Shown: positions 11,113 through 20,475 of the stretch, in pieces
Layout of the letters: every line of letters starts with the position of its first letter
How positions within the stretch are numbered: the first letter of the stretch is position 1
Origin: Xenopus tropicalis
Taxonomy: Eukaryota; Chordata; Amphibia; Anura; Pipidae
Direction of reading: 5' to 3'
Length of the DNA stretch: 64,000 nucleotides
Assembly: GCF_000004195.4 (NCBI RefSeq)
Contig: NC_030683.2
Location: 47,939,358-48,003,357 of the forward strand
Made by a program: the position numbers and the translations under genes
Notes under the pieces: model-generated
Seen by the model: the letters and a program-made list of their open reading frames with translations, nothing else
What the model was told of the DNA's origin: nothing
The model's database searches: none

Positions 11113-14100
11113 TTATTTTTCACTTTCAGTTTCTGCACCATATCTAGATAAATAGTCAGCATTATGGTGTTGACTACCCGGCCGATGGTGAATTGTAAAC
11201 CTAAATGGCTGCATTGCAAGGTACCATCTTGTAACTCTTGCATTTTTATCCTTCATTCTGTTTATCCATATAAGTGGGTGGTGATCAGTCACTAAGGAAA
11301 ACTCTTGGCCTAGAAGATAACATCTTAATGACTCTAGTGCCCACTTTATTGCTAAACATTCTTTTTCAATCACACTATACCTAGTTTCTCTAGGAAATAG
11401 TTTGCGGCTTATGTAGAGCACAGGGTGCTCTTCTCCATCAATTTCTTGGCTCAGCACAGCACCTAAACCATTCTCAGATGCATCAGTTTGTACTATGAAC
11501 TTTTGCTCAAACTTAGGACTCTTGAGAACTGGTTCAGTACAGAGCATGTTTTTAAGCTTCTGAAAAGCTTCTTCACATTGTGGACTCCATATAACCTGGT
11601 CTTTGCAATTCTTTTTAGTAAGATTGGTTAAAGGAGCAGCAATTTCAGAGAAATTTGGCAGGAACCTCCTATAATAGCCAACCAAACCTAAGAAAGAACG
11701 TACCTCTTTCTTTGTTTTTGGTGGAAGAATTTCAGCAATGGCTCTAATTTTGGTTGTGTCAGGCTTTACCTCTCCATTTCCTAGAATATAACCCAAATAT
11801 CTAGTTTCTGTAAAAGCTAGAGCACACTTTTTTGGGTTGATTGTAAGACCAGCAGACTTTATTAGAGACAGTACAGTATCTAGATGCTGAAGGTGACTTT
11901 GCCAATCTGAGCTGAATATCACCACATCATCTAAGTAGGCTGCACAGTAGGCATCATGCCCTCTAAGGATGCGGTCCATAAGACGCTGAAAAGTTGCAGG
12001 AGCCCCATGAAGACCAAATGGCATGGTTACAAATTGGAAGAGCCCCTGGCTTGTTGCAAAAGCTGTTTTCTCTCTTGACTCTGGATCTAAAGGTATTTGC
12101 CAGTAACCTTTTGACAGGTCAATGGTAGAGATAAATTTAGCTCCACCCAGCTGGTCAATTAACTCATCAATGCGTGGCATTGGGTATGAGTCAAATTTAG
12201 ATATGAGATTTATTTTCCTAAAATCAACACAAAAACGAATAGAACCATCTTTTTTCGGAACCAACACCACTGGTGAACACCAGTTACTTACAGAAGGTTC
12301 AATTACACCAAGTTCTAACATCTGCACAACCTCCTGTTTAACAATTTGTTTGTATTTTTCAGGGGTCCTATAGGGTTGCTGACGAATAGGTTTGGCATCA
12401 ACCGTGTCAATGACATGCTCAATAAGATTAGTTCTTCCGGGTGTTGTAACAAAAATATCACTGTATTTGTCAAGTAACGTGCACAATTCTTTCTGTTCAT
12501 CTAGAATTAGCTCAGAAGATAAATTAATTTTACAGGCTTCAGAGCTCTCTTTGTCCAGTCTCTGATATGCTTCCTCAGCCATATCAGGTGAACATTCCTG
12601 CAATACCATCAAGGAAATATTTTCTTTCCTCTCCTTCCACTTTCTAAGGAGATTTACATGATATATCTTTTTGTTCCTTCTACCTGGAATCTGTATTTCA
12701 TAATCTACTGGACCCACTTGTCTTAAGATTTGAAATGGACCCTGCCACTTAGCCATTAATTTGTTCTGCTGACTGGGAAGTAAAAGTAGGACTTTTTCCC
12801 CTGGTTTAAATATTTGTTCCCTTGAACATTTGTTATACCAGGTACTTTGATTAACCTGAGCATCAGCTAAATTTTGCTGTGCCATCTCTGACATTTTGGA
12901 CAATTTCTGTCTCATACAATCAATGTAATCAATGACACTCTGAGGACTGTGCTCATCACTTACCCAGTTTTCACGAATTACATCAAGGATACCCCTAGGT
13001 TGCCTTCCATAAAGTAATTCAAAAGGTGAATAACCAGTAGAGGCTTGGGGGACCTCTCTATAGGCAAAAAGAAGGTAGGGTAACCACCTATCCCAATATT
13101 TAGGGTCATCCTCCACAAATTTTTTAAGCATACGCTTTAAAGTCTGGTTCATCCTCTCTACTAAACCATCTGTTTGGGGATGATAAGGAGCAGTTCTTAG
13201 TGCTTTTACTCCAAGTAGTACATACAGCTCCTTCAAAAGACTTGAGGTAAAATTTGTTCCCTGGTCAGTTAAGATTTCTTTGGGAATACCAAGAGAGCTG
13301 AATATTTTAATAAGAGTATCTGCCACAGTTTTGGCTGTAATGTTTCTTAGGGGTATGGCCTCAGGGTATCTAGTTGCGTAATCACAAACAACAAGTATAT
13401 ACTGATTACCCTTACTACTCTTTTCTAGGGGACCTACTATATCCATTGCTACCCTATCAAAAGCTTTACCCACAGCTGGGATTGGGATCAGGGGAGCTTT
13501 GTCACTTTGCTTAACCGGTGCAGTTTTCTGACATACAGGACAAGAACTGCAGTATTCAGCGACTTGTTGATGAATACCTGGCCAAAAAAATCTGTATAAA
13601 ATTCTATTCAGGGTTTTCTCTCTACCCATATGACCAGACCATGGTGTTTCATGTGCTAAACGAATTATTTCCTCTCTAAACATTTTTGGAGCCATCACTT
13701 GCTCTTGTGTTACTCCCAATTTTTTGTTTTGTCTTACCCTCATAAGGATACGATTTTGTAAAACATAGCAAGGCTGTTCATCAGATATTTCAGAATTACT
13801 TACAACCTTTTTAAATAATGGCAGCAGACTGCTGTCTTTTCTCTGAGCTTTTTCAATGTCAATGTCCCAATTGGCTGTAGCAGGAAAGTCTTTTTTGGGC
13901 TCACTGTGTTCAGTTTTCCATTGAGCCTTTAAAAGTCTTTTTTCCCTTTTAGTCTTACCAGGCTTACCTTGTCCTTTAAACAAATCTGAAGAAAAAGGAA
14001 AAAGTTTCTCCCAGGTTCCTTCACTGGCATCAGCCTTCTTTGCTTGTGCCCGCGTAGTCACTGCTACCACAGGTCGCTCTGTTTCCTGACGTGGCAACAA

Positions 14101-15525
14101 ACTTAGAAAATTAGGAAAGTCTCTCCCAATAATCAATGGATAAGGCAACTTGGAAACCAGTCCTGTAATCACTCTGTGGACAGTCTTTCCAATTTTAACT
14201 TGTATTTTGGCTAAGGCATGTTTTCTCTTGTCTCCATGGACACATGTTATAGTGGTGTTTCCCAAAATATGAAGATTTCTCAGCAGTCCAGCTTTAAGAA
14301 GTGTCTGGGGACTTCCACTATCCAGTAGGGCTTGTATTTTCTGGCCATTTACACATGCTTCAACTAGGAAACCACCATTGTCTCCAACAACATTAGAAGG
14401 GTTACATTTGCTTTGTGTTTTACGGCAAAATCTCGCAATATGTCCAACTCTCCCACAGTTGTGGCATTTTGGATCTCCACGGTCTTGAGGATTTACTCTG
14501 AGCTGCGGCTCTTTTTGCAGAAGGGGTTTGTTTCGCACAGTAATTCTTTGCTCAGCTTCCCTTCTGGCTAGCAAAAAGTCCTCTGCTAGAGAAATGGCTT
14601 TTGTACTTGTTTCAGGACGATGCTCCTGTACCCATAACTTTACTTTATCAGGTAGGATTTCAATAAATTGCTCCAGTGCAATCATTTCAAGGATTTGCTC
14701 ACCAGTTTTCCTTTCTGGCTGGATCCATTTTAAGAGCAGTTCATGCAGCTGGGCATATGCCTCACGAGGACCATCAAAGTTGCTGTACCTGTAGGCTCTG
14801 AATCTTTGTCTGAAGGTTTCAACATTTAGCTCATACCGGTGAAATATGGCATCTTTTACATAGTCATAATCCTGAGCATCTCTGGCATTTAAACTGCTGT
14901 ATGCTTTTTGTGCTTTGCCAGTTAAATACGGAGCAAGGCGTACCACCCATTGGTCTTTGGGCCAAAGGCATGTTTTGGCAACTCTTTCAAACATGGTGAT
15001 ATAGGATTCAATATCATCCTCAGCAGTCAATTTAGTCAGACGGAGATCTTTAAGACTTGTAGTCTCTTGAGGTTTTGGACTCTGCTCTTTCCAGGCTTGA
15101 AGTATTTCTGCAAGCTGCTTGTGCTGCATCTGTTGTAGCCTGAGCATTTCCTCACGGTGCTCCCGTACCTCTTGTTGAAATCTCCTTTGCTCCTCCTCTC
15201 GCCTTTTAGCTTCATCTTGCCGCCATCTTTGCTCCTCCACCTTATGCTTCTGGTCTGATTCTATTTGCTTCAGAACCATCCATTTCAGAAGTTCATCTAA
15301 ACCTGAAGGAGGTGAAGATGCAGAAGTCTCTGTCATATTAGGCTGCTCTTCCTGTTCTGTTATAAAAACCTTTGCAATATGTGTCTTTGGTTTCACTGTA
15401 GGCTCAGCAGTAGTTATCCCTGTGGCACCAGTCAGAAGTTCTGCTTCACTAGTTATTTCCTCCTTTTCCTCAGGGAAATCATGTGAAGGGCCTCTGGAAG
15501 AAGGATCATCTTCCTGCTTGGACAT
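11113..15525 (-). CDS. Gag-Pol polyprotein, Gmr1-like (integrase before RT), 1470 aa, intact
   Basis: Single-frame polyprotein of an LTR retrotransposon. Numbering is from the ATG at 15525. The frame stays open to 15693, but that start would be GTG inside the LTR. Order: charged coiled-coil (about 86-149, RREEEQRRFQQEVREHREEM); capsid-like region (about 157-234); SCAN-like region (235-321, FRQRFRAYRYSNFDGPREAY, EQILEMIALEQFIEILP); CCHC knuckle C354-C357-H362-C367; aspartic protease LLDSGS (D402) with IIGRDF; integrase H625/H632/C662/C665 and D695, D754, E790 (D-D35-E); GPF module 929-931; reverse transcriptase with IDLSKGYWQIPL and YLDD 1197-1200; RNase H D1348, E1387, D1414, D1457. All catalytic residues are present with no stop or frameshift. 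Domains are Ty3/gypsy-like but the order is copia-like. A separate gag stop or frameshift signal is absent. Confidence 0.96.
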   Translation of the reverse strand: MSKQEDDPSSRGPSHDFPEEKEEITSEAELLTGATGITTAEPTVKPKTHIAKVFITEQEEQPNMTETSASSPPSGLDELLKWMVLKQIESDQKHKVEEQRWRQDEAKRREEEQRRFQQEVREHREEMLRLQQMQHKQLAEILQAWKEQSPKPQETTSLKDLRLTKLTAEDDIESYITMFERVAKTCLWPKDQWVVRLAPYLTGKAQKAYSSLNARDAQDYDYVKDAIFHRYELNVETFRQRFRAYRYSNFDGPREAYAQLHELLLKWIQPERKTGEQILEMIALEQFIEILPDKVKLWVQEHRPETSTKAISLAEDFLLARREAEQRITVRNKPLLQKEPQLRVNPQDRGDPKCHNCGRVGHIARFCRKTQSKCNPSNVVGDNGGFLVEACVNGQKIQALLDSGSPQTLLKAGLLRNLHILGNTTITCVHGDKRKHALAKIQVKIGKTVHRVITGLVSKLPYPLIIGRDFPNFLSLLPRQETERPVVAVTTRAQAKKADASEGTWEKLFPFSSDLFKGQGKPGKTKREKRLLKAQWKTEHSEPKKDFPATANWDIDIEKAQRKDSSLLPLFKKVVSNSEISDEQPCYVLQNRILMRVRQNKKLGVTQEQVMAPKMFREEIIRLAHETPWSGHMGREKTLNRILYRFFWPGIHQQVAEYCSSCPVCQKTAPVKQSDKAPLIPIPAVGKAFDRVAMDIVGPLEKSSKGNQYILVVCDYATRYPEAIPLRNITAKTVADTLIKIFSSLGIPKEILTDQGTNFTSSLLKELYVLLGVKALRTAPYHPQTDGLVERMNQTLKRMLKKFVEDDPKYWDRWLPYLLFAYREVPQASTGYSPFELLYGRQPRGILDVIRENWVSDEHSPQSVIDYIDCMRQKLSKMSEMAQQNLADAQVNQSTWYNKCSREQIFKPGEKVLLLLPSQQNKLMAKWQGPFQILRQVGPVDYEIQIPGRRNKKIYHVNLLRKWKERKENISLMVLQECSPDMAEEAYQRLDKESSEACKINLSSELILDEQKELCTLLDKYSDIFVTTPGRTNLIEHVIDTVDAKPIRQQPYRTPEKYKQIVKQEVVQMLELGVIEPSVSNWCSPVVLVPKKDGSIRFCVDFRKINLISKFDSYPMPRIDELIDQLGGAKFISTIDLSKGYWQIPLDPESREKTAFATSQGLFQFVTMPFGLHGAPATFQRLMDRILRGHDAYCAAYLDDVVIFSSDWQSHLQHLDTVLSLIKSAGLTINPKKCALAFTETRYLGYILGNGEVKPDTTKIRAIAEILPPKTKKEVRSFLGLVGYYRRFLPNFSEIAAPLTNLTKKNCKDQVIWSPQCEEAFQKLKNMLCTEPVLKSPKFEQKFIVQTDASENGLGAVLSQEIDGEEHPVLYISRKLFPRETRYSVIEKECLAIKWALESLRCYLLGQEFSLVTDHHPLIWINRMKDKNARVTRWYLAMQPFRFTIHHRPGSQHHNADYLSRYGAETESEK

Positions 15526-15637
15526 TCTGACTTTCCTTGCAGGTTTCTTCCACTCGCCTAGCAGTTTTACTCCCGCTTGTGACCTTGTATTCACTTTTGC
15601 ACCTGGTTTTTTCTTCTGGGTAATTTTTGGGGATTCT

Positions 15638-15684
15638 CTCCAGTCTCTTCGGAGGCGTGGGTTCAAATCCCACTGCTGCCACCA
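15638..15684 (-). promoter_or_regulatory. Primer-binding site with extended tRNA-Leu 3'-half match
   Basis: Read on the plus strand, 15638-15684 resembles the 3' half of a vertebrate tRNA-Leu (UAG/AAG type): anticodon-stem side CTCCAGTC, variable arm TCTTCGGAGGCG, T arm GGTTCAAATCCCAC, acceptor GCTGCCA, then CCA at 15682-15684. The minus strand is therefore complementary to that tRNA, beginning TGGTGGCAGC three nucleotides after the 5' LTR. About 44 of 47 positions match the tRNA as I remember it. Ordinary primer sites match 8-18 nt. Confidence 0.85.
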
Positions 15685-15687
15685 TAA

Positions 15688-16392
15688 TGTCACTGGGCGT
15701 GTGCAGGTTCAGTAGCCAGACAGATCTTGAGTGGAAATTGTGCTTTATTTTTTATCACATGCAGAAAAAAACAGTTTTTTCAATGGTGCAATACCAACTT
15801 GTACCAGCAGGGGGTCAAGCACACTCCTGGAGCTCTATAACTACCTTTTACAAAGGCTTAACACAGACTCCCAAAAGAAACCAGTCTGCAGCTTTTATAG
15901 CCTCCAAACTGCTCTATGCTGCCCCCGGTGGTCAGCATCTACTCTATAAATATTCATTCAGAGAGGCTGCCCACCCCTTTAGGAAGTGGCTTCTCTGAGA
16001 GCTCCAGGTAAGTGCTTTATTCAACTTTACTTTATACATGCAATTGCAATGTTATGTATAGAAACAAAGTAGTTTTATGCACTCACTTTTATATACACTT
16101 ATGGTAAACCTAGCTTTCTATAAGCAGTAGTTTCAGCACCATTTAAAACATACTTCCAGCACAGCTGAGGCACATGTTCCAAACAAAGTAGGCCTCAGTT
16201 TGTAACCCAAAGCTAATACTGTTGCACAGTTTGTACTTTCCACACATATATACCACATATATATACAGATTATACACATAGCTATTTACACAAATAATAA
16301 ATTACTGAATTAATGAATTACTGGCCAGTAAAATTAACATTTAAAGACAAACAAACAAACAAAAAATTTTTAGCTTAATTCACTCCTTCACA
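15688..16392 (-). repeat. 5' LTR of the Gmr1-like element
   Basis: Promoter-bearing LTR. GCTATAAAAG (complement of 15892-15901) is the likely TATA box, and AATAAA (complement of 15744-15749) is the poly(A) signal. Transcription would run towards lower coordinates through the primer site into gag-pol. Identical by eye to 10327-11031. Confidence 0.95.
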
Positions 16393-17063
16393 ATCCTGTT
16401 TATATGCGTATTTCAGTCTTTTATTTTTCAAGCCTTCTTAGACTTTAAAGATGCTGGAAATGCCATTGACTAGTCTTCTGCTAAGAACTTGCATTTTTCT
16501 TACTCACTGTCTTTCTTTCATCTTAAACCACTGATGCTATACCTATTACTCATGGTCTGATTTCTACCTACCGCCATGATATTATATTATTATATATTAT
16601 ATTAATATATGTTTATTATTTTGTCAGCCATATGATTGGGTATTCACTTTTTACAGTCTGTTTTATCAATAATTGCTTATCTAAGTTTTGTGTGTAAGTG
16701 GCATTTAGCATTTCATGATTTTAAATGATTGTGTATATAATGGGTAGCATTCTGAAGGGGTGCTATTGGCTGCTGAGTTTTTAGAAAGAGAAAAGGGGGA
16801 AAAAGTCCTATTGGAGAATTTTATAAAAATATGCTACAATTTATGGCAATCAATAAGGAACTAATTAATGAAATGGGAAAAATAAACGTATTGCTCTAAA
16901 GAAAGGATTACCAGATAATTTTATTTAGCACTAGGGAACCGGGACACTGGAATGCCAACACCTACAAAATACCTTCAGGGGACAAGTGTGCTGCTTTTTA
17001 GTACACCTACAAATACAATGTATACAATCTATACTGGCTTGGACTGTATAGTTGTAAAACATT
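16393..17063. other. No gene seen; AT-rich
   Basis: Starts with the right ATCCT duplication (16393-16397). A TATTATATA-rich stretch lies near 16577-16618. No coding motif. Confidence 0.4.
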
Positions 17064-17474
17064 TATGGGCTTATTTATCAATGTTTGAGTGAATTAGATA
17101 TTTTTTTCAAATTCAAATAAACTCACATTATAAAAAAACTTAAAGGTTTGCTTATTTATTCATATGCAACACTTGGTTAAATAAAAAAAACTGGAATACC
17201 TTGAATGTGGGAGTTTACAAGCTCGAAAGAAAACTAAAAAATCTTGAATTGAAAATATGGCTTAATTTTGCCGAAGACAACTCTCAATCACTTCTACATA
17301 AAAGCACAAGCTTTTGGATGCCGAAGTTTTAAATTCAAGTTTTCAGGGTTTTTTAACTTAATTATTATTTGACATTCAAGTTTTTGAACCCTAATTATAT
17401 TTGGAGTTTTAGAGAAAAAAAAATGTGATTGTGGAAAAAAATGTAATTTGAACATTGATAATTCATTCCCATAG
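17064..17474. mobile_element. Foldback MITE, imperfect (TATGGGCTTATTTATCAATG ends)
   Basis: The left end TATGGGCTTATTTATCAATG and the right end, whose complement reads TATGGGAATGAATTATCAAT, are imperfect inverted repeats. TTCAAATTCAA/CTTGAATT words recur on both strands inside. It resembles the GGGGC...TTTATCAA foldbacks elsewhere in the window. No clear target duplication. Confidence 0.55.
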
Positions 17475-18789
17475 TCTTTTATATTTACAAAACAGATGCA
17501 TGCTATGAATTTGAAAGAAACTGGAAGGATTTTTCATTTAGAAAGAAAAAAGTTTTCACAATTCTTAAGGCAAAACAGTAAAAAAATTAGAAGTAGTATT
17601 TTATCAATTCTTTTTAAATTAAATTTGTACTAGTATACCACCGAATCTTTTTCCAATCATTTTATTAAGTGACCATGCTAATAAACCAAATACTGACAGA
17701 TTTTTAAGCGCTAGTGTCTAGCTCAATTTATCCAGTGGATGTTGACCATAAAAAATTGTTTTTGACCATGTTGAACACACATTAAAGTTAATTAGTAATT
17801 AATTTTAATAAACTCCCATCTCTCTCTTCAGTTTCCCAGTAATTAAATAAGCTGTTATTCAATCACAGTCTAAGTAAGTTTTTAATTAAAAACTTTAGTA
17901 TATTTTAATTTGTAATTGCATTTTTTTAAAATAATTAATCTTTGGGGCTCAGTCAGCCAACACTTCTTAATGTTTCAATTAGCTAAATTTCAAAATTTGG
18001 AGACAGTGATATAATAAGTTGAACAGACAATTAACCAAACAATATGGCAAAATTAACTACAGGGGTCTATTCATTGTACAAGCCTGACAGGAACAAAAAA
18101 ATTGCAGGGTGCCCTTTGGGTCTTATTTGTCAAATAAAAGTTTTGTACTTTTGTAATGAAAAACCCCAAGTGTGCTCTTCAATTTTTGCTTATGTGGTCA
18201 CCTGGATTAGTAGAGCTGCATCTGCATCTGCTCACATCATTTATTTCTGAAATTAATGCAAGTACTATTCAGATTCGCACTGTATATAAAGCTAGCTATA
18301 CTCCTCCCCATATACTTCCTTGCTTCTGATAAATCTGATATTCCTGCTGCCTCTAGAGGTAGAGGACTGGGGGGTCATGTAGGCAACTTGATGCCCCTTT
18401 GGTAGTTGTGGATTCAGATTGTTTAGGTATCCACACCCATTTAAGAAACAAAGAAGAGTTCATAAGAGGGGAAAGCCAGTGGCAACCAATTAGTTTTTAC
18501 TGTTCTACCTGCAACTGACTAAAAAAAAGCTCATCACTGATCGGTTGCTATTAGTTTCTGCCCAGGTGCCATTTTATTAGCATTGAATAACATTTGCTCA
18601 GTGGGCACTTCCTGTATTAACATATCTGTAACTAAATACACTACTACTTTATTTACTATAGCCTACCTTTTTATGGTGGCTGTTACATTCTTTCCTCCCC
18701 CTCACAAAGCAACATTCCCAAAATATTTTGCTTTGTAAGAGAAGAGAGTGAGATTGCAACTATCTTTATAGCAGAGCATTCAATCCTAA
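17475..18789. other. No gene seen; homeodomain-core-rich AT sequence at 17770-17950
   Basis: 17770-17950 is dense in TAATTA/ATTAAT words. This may be just composition or a regulatory region. Nothing coding recognised. Confidence 0.35.
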
Positions 18790-19060
18790 AAATCCTCGAG
18801 TCCAATGCAGCAGCTTATCTGCCTGTGTATGGGCACCCCCGATGGGTCTACCTGACCAATATCTGGCCAAAACTTGATCTCAATCCAGCAGGTTTGATTT
18901 TCCCTTTGGATTGAGGACTTCATTGCCTCACTGATGTGGTCCTCAGTCCGACAGCCCACGTATCCGCCATTTTAATATTGTCGTTTGGCCCTAGGCCAAT
19001 ATTATCCCAATATTGCCCACCTCAGGTGGGCATATCACCTGACGATTATTCCAGAGGGTA
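18790..19060. mobile_element. Family-4 repeat (CAGCTTATCTGCCTGTGTATGG), partial copy
   Basis: It shares ordered blocks with 28421-28735: CAGCTT-TCTGCC-TGTATGGG, then GACCA/GGCCAAT, GGATNGAGGAC or GGATCAGGGACCAC, TCACTGATG, CAGTCC and AATATTGCCCACC. It carries internal inverted words such as GGCCAATAT. Probably a MITE known in frogs by its GGTGGCCATACA end, but that end is missing here. Confidence 0.6.
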
Positions 19061-19941
19061 CATTTACAATGTCAAGTGCTGTGTATGAAGTGCAATTTCA
19101 GATGGAGATCCATGCCACTATGTGGTAGGTAGCTCAAAGACTCCCCAATGTCTCAATTCAACCAAAGGGGAGATGTGCTGGTGTTTGGAAGCAAATACCT
19201 TTAACGAATAGCATGAAACAACGTGCGCCCATTTTACCACAACCACACTTGGTATTGCAATTATAAATGAACTCTTAAGTTTTTTTGTGATGTGACTCAA
19301 TAAAAAATAAACCAAAATGTTTGCAAAAAAGAGATTTTTATTCACTTTTTCCCATAACTTTGTATTGTAACATAAAAAGAACTACAGTGCATCCAAGTGG
19401 CCTATATTATCATTAGCTTTTGGGTTATGTTAATTACAGCAATTATTATCTCATATTGCAGAGAGGTGTGAGAAAATGAATGCGCAAGTTATATCTTTGC
19501 AACCCAATGGCAGTTTCTGTAGAATACATCATGTGAATATGGTGACTGTAGTCATCTTTATGCTCCTTTTTAGTGAGCTCAGCTCTATGCAAAAGCTGCA
19601 ATCCCCTGGCTGAATCATGTACTGCCTTAGAGTAACAGTTCACAATTCCTTTTCACCTGAGAGTTATTAAATAAGTTTTACCAGAGCTGGATTGAAATTC
19701 AGTTTACTGAAGTCAGCTTTCTTAGAAAAATCTATTTAATGTAAATCAGTTTTGGTTTAAGATTTGAGCTTGACAGGACAAAAGTTATTGTTTTAACTAC
19801 GTGCAGTGTATTTTGTTTTGTTTTTGTTACTGAACCAAAGCCTTTTACTTTTTGAATTGCTGCTTGCTCATATGTAACCAAATGCAGAAATCTCTTGAAA
19901 AAAAGTATGTCAAAAGGTAGCAGGTAACCTTATAGCTACAT
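19061..19941. other. No gene seen
   Basis: AT-rich sequence without recognised repeats or coding motifs. The short minus-strand open frames at 19118-19643 show no known motif. Confidence 0.4.
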
Positions 19942-19944
19942 ATA

Positions 19945-20472
19945 GGGGCACTTTTACTAATCCACGACCGCCCGAAAAGCGTCCTAATGCGTTTTTTTCG
20001 TAATGATCAGTATTTTGTGATTTTTTCGTAAATTGTTGCGACTTTTTCTTAGCCGTTACGACTTTTTCGTAGCGTTACCACTTGCGTGAATTGTCGCGAC
20101 TTTTTCGTAGCCGTCGCAATGAGTACGAAAGTTTCGGATTCATTCAAGCTTCAGTATCGTGACTTTCCTTGGGCCAGGTTGGAGCTGCAGAGTGCCATTG
20201 AGCCCTATGGGAGACTTTCCTTGGGCCAGGTTGGAGCTGCAGAGTGCCATTGAGTCCTATGGGAGGCTTCCAAAGTCTGAAAGTTTTGCCTGCCGTTTTT
20301 CGAGCGCTCAATACAAAAAGTCGTAACGGCTACAAAAAAGTTGCGACAATTTACGAAAAAGTCATAACGGCGATGAAAAAAATCTCAAAAATACAAAAAA
20401 AAAAAGTCGCAAAATGTTAGTTTCCAATCCGAATTTTTCCCATTCGGATTCGTGGATTAGAAAATCAGCCCC
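19945..20472. mobile_element. Family-3 foldback MITE with internal 52-bp duplication
   Basis: The left end GGGGCACTTTTACTAATCCA and the right end, whose complement reads GGGGCTGATTTTCTAATCCA, are inverted repeats. ATA flanks both sides (19942-19944, 20473-20475), a 3-bp duplication. Arms contain TTTTTCGTA/TACGAAAAA words in inverted order. The centre carries two tandem 52-bp units (20161-20212, 20213-20264) with GGGCCAGGTTGGAGCTGCAG. The same cassette appears at 63474-63525. Confidence 0.85.
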
Positions 20473-20475
20473 ATA

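Larger units (their letters stand above)
10327..16392 (-). mobile_element. Complete Gmr1-like Ty3/gypsy LTR retrotransposon
   Basis: A 6066-bp element on the minus strand. Both 705-bp LTRs start TG and end CA and look identical by eye. The pentamer ATCCT occurs just outside each end (10322-10326 and 16393-16397). A tRNA-Leu-like primer site sits 3 nt inside the 5' LTR, and a polypurine tract (AAGGAGGGGG) lies next to the 3' LTR. One uninterrupted gag-pol frame fills the interior. Integrase precedes reverse transcriptase, which defines the Gmr1-like group among Ty3/gypsy elements. Identical LTRs and an open frame point to recent insertion and possibly an active family. Confidence 0.95.

Noticed and set aside
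15638..15684. A genomic tRNA-Leu gene
   Set aside because: Only the 3' half is present, the CCA is encoded, and it sits exactly at the primer site. No D arm or anticodon loop precedes it.
15526..15693. Extended gag start from GTG inside the LTR
   Set aside because: The first ATG in the frame is at 15525. The upstream part is antisense tRNA sequence and would need a non-ATG start. Kept only as an oddity in the primer-site entry.
15627..15998. 123-codon plus-strand frame crossing the LTR edge
   Set aside because: Antisense to gag-pol and the primer site. The same peptide is encoded at the other LTR (10326-10637). No motif.
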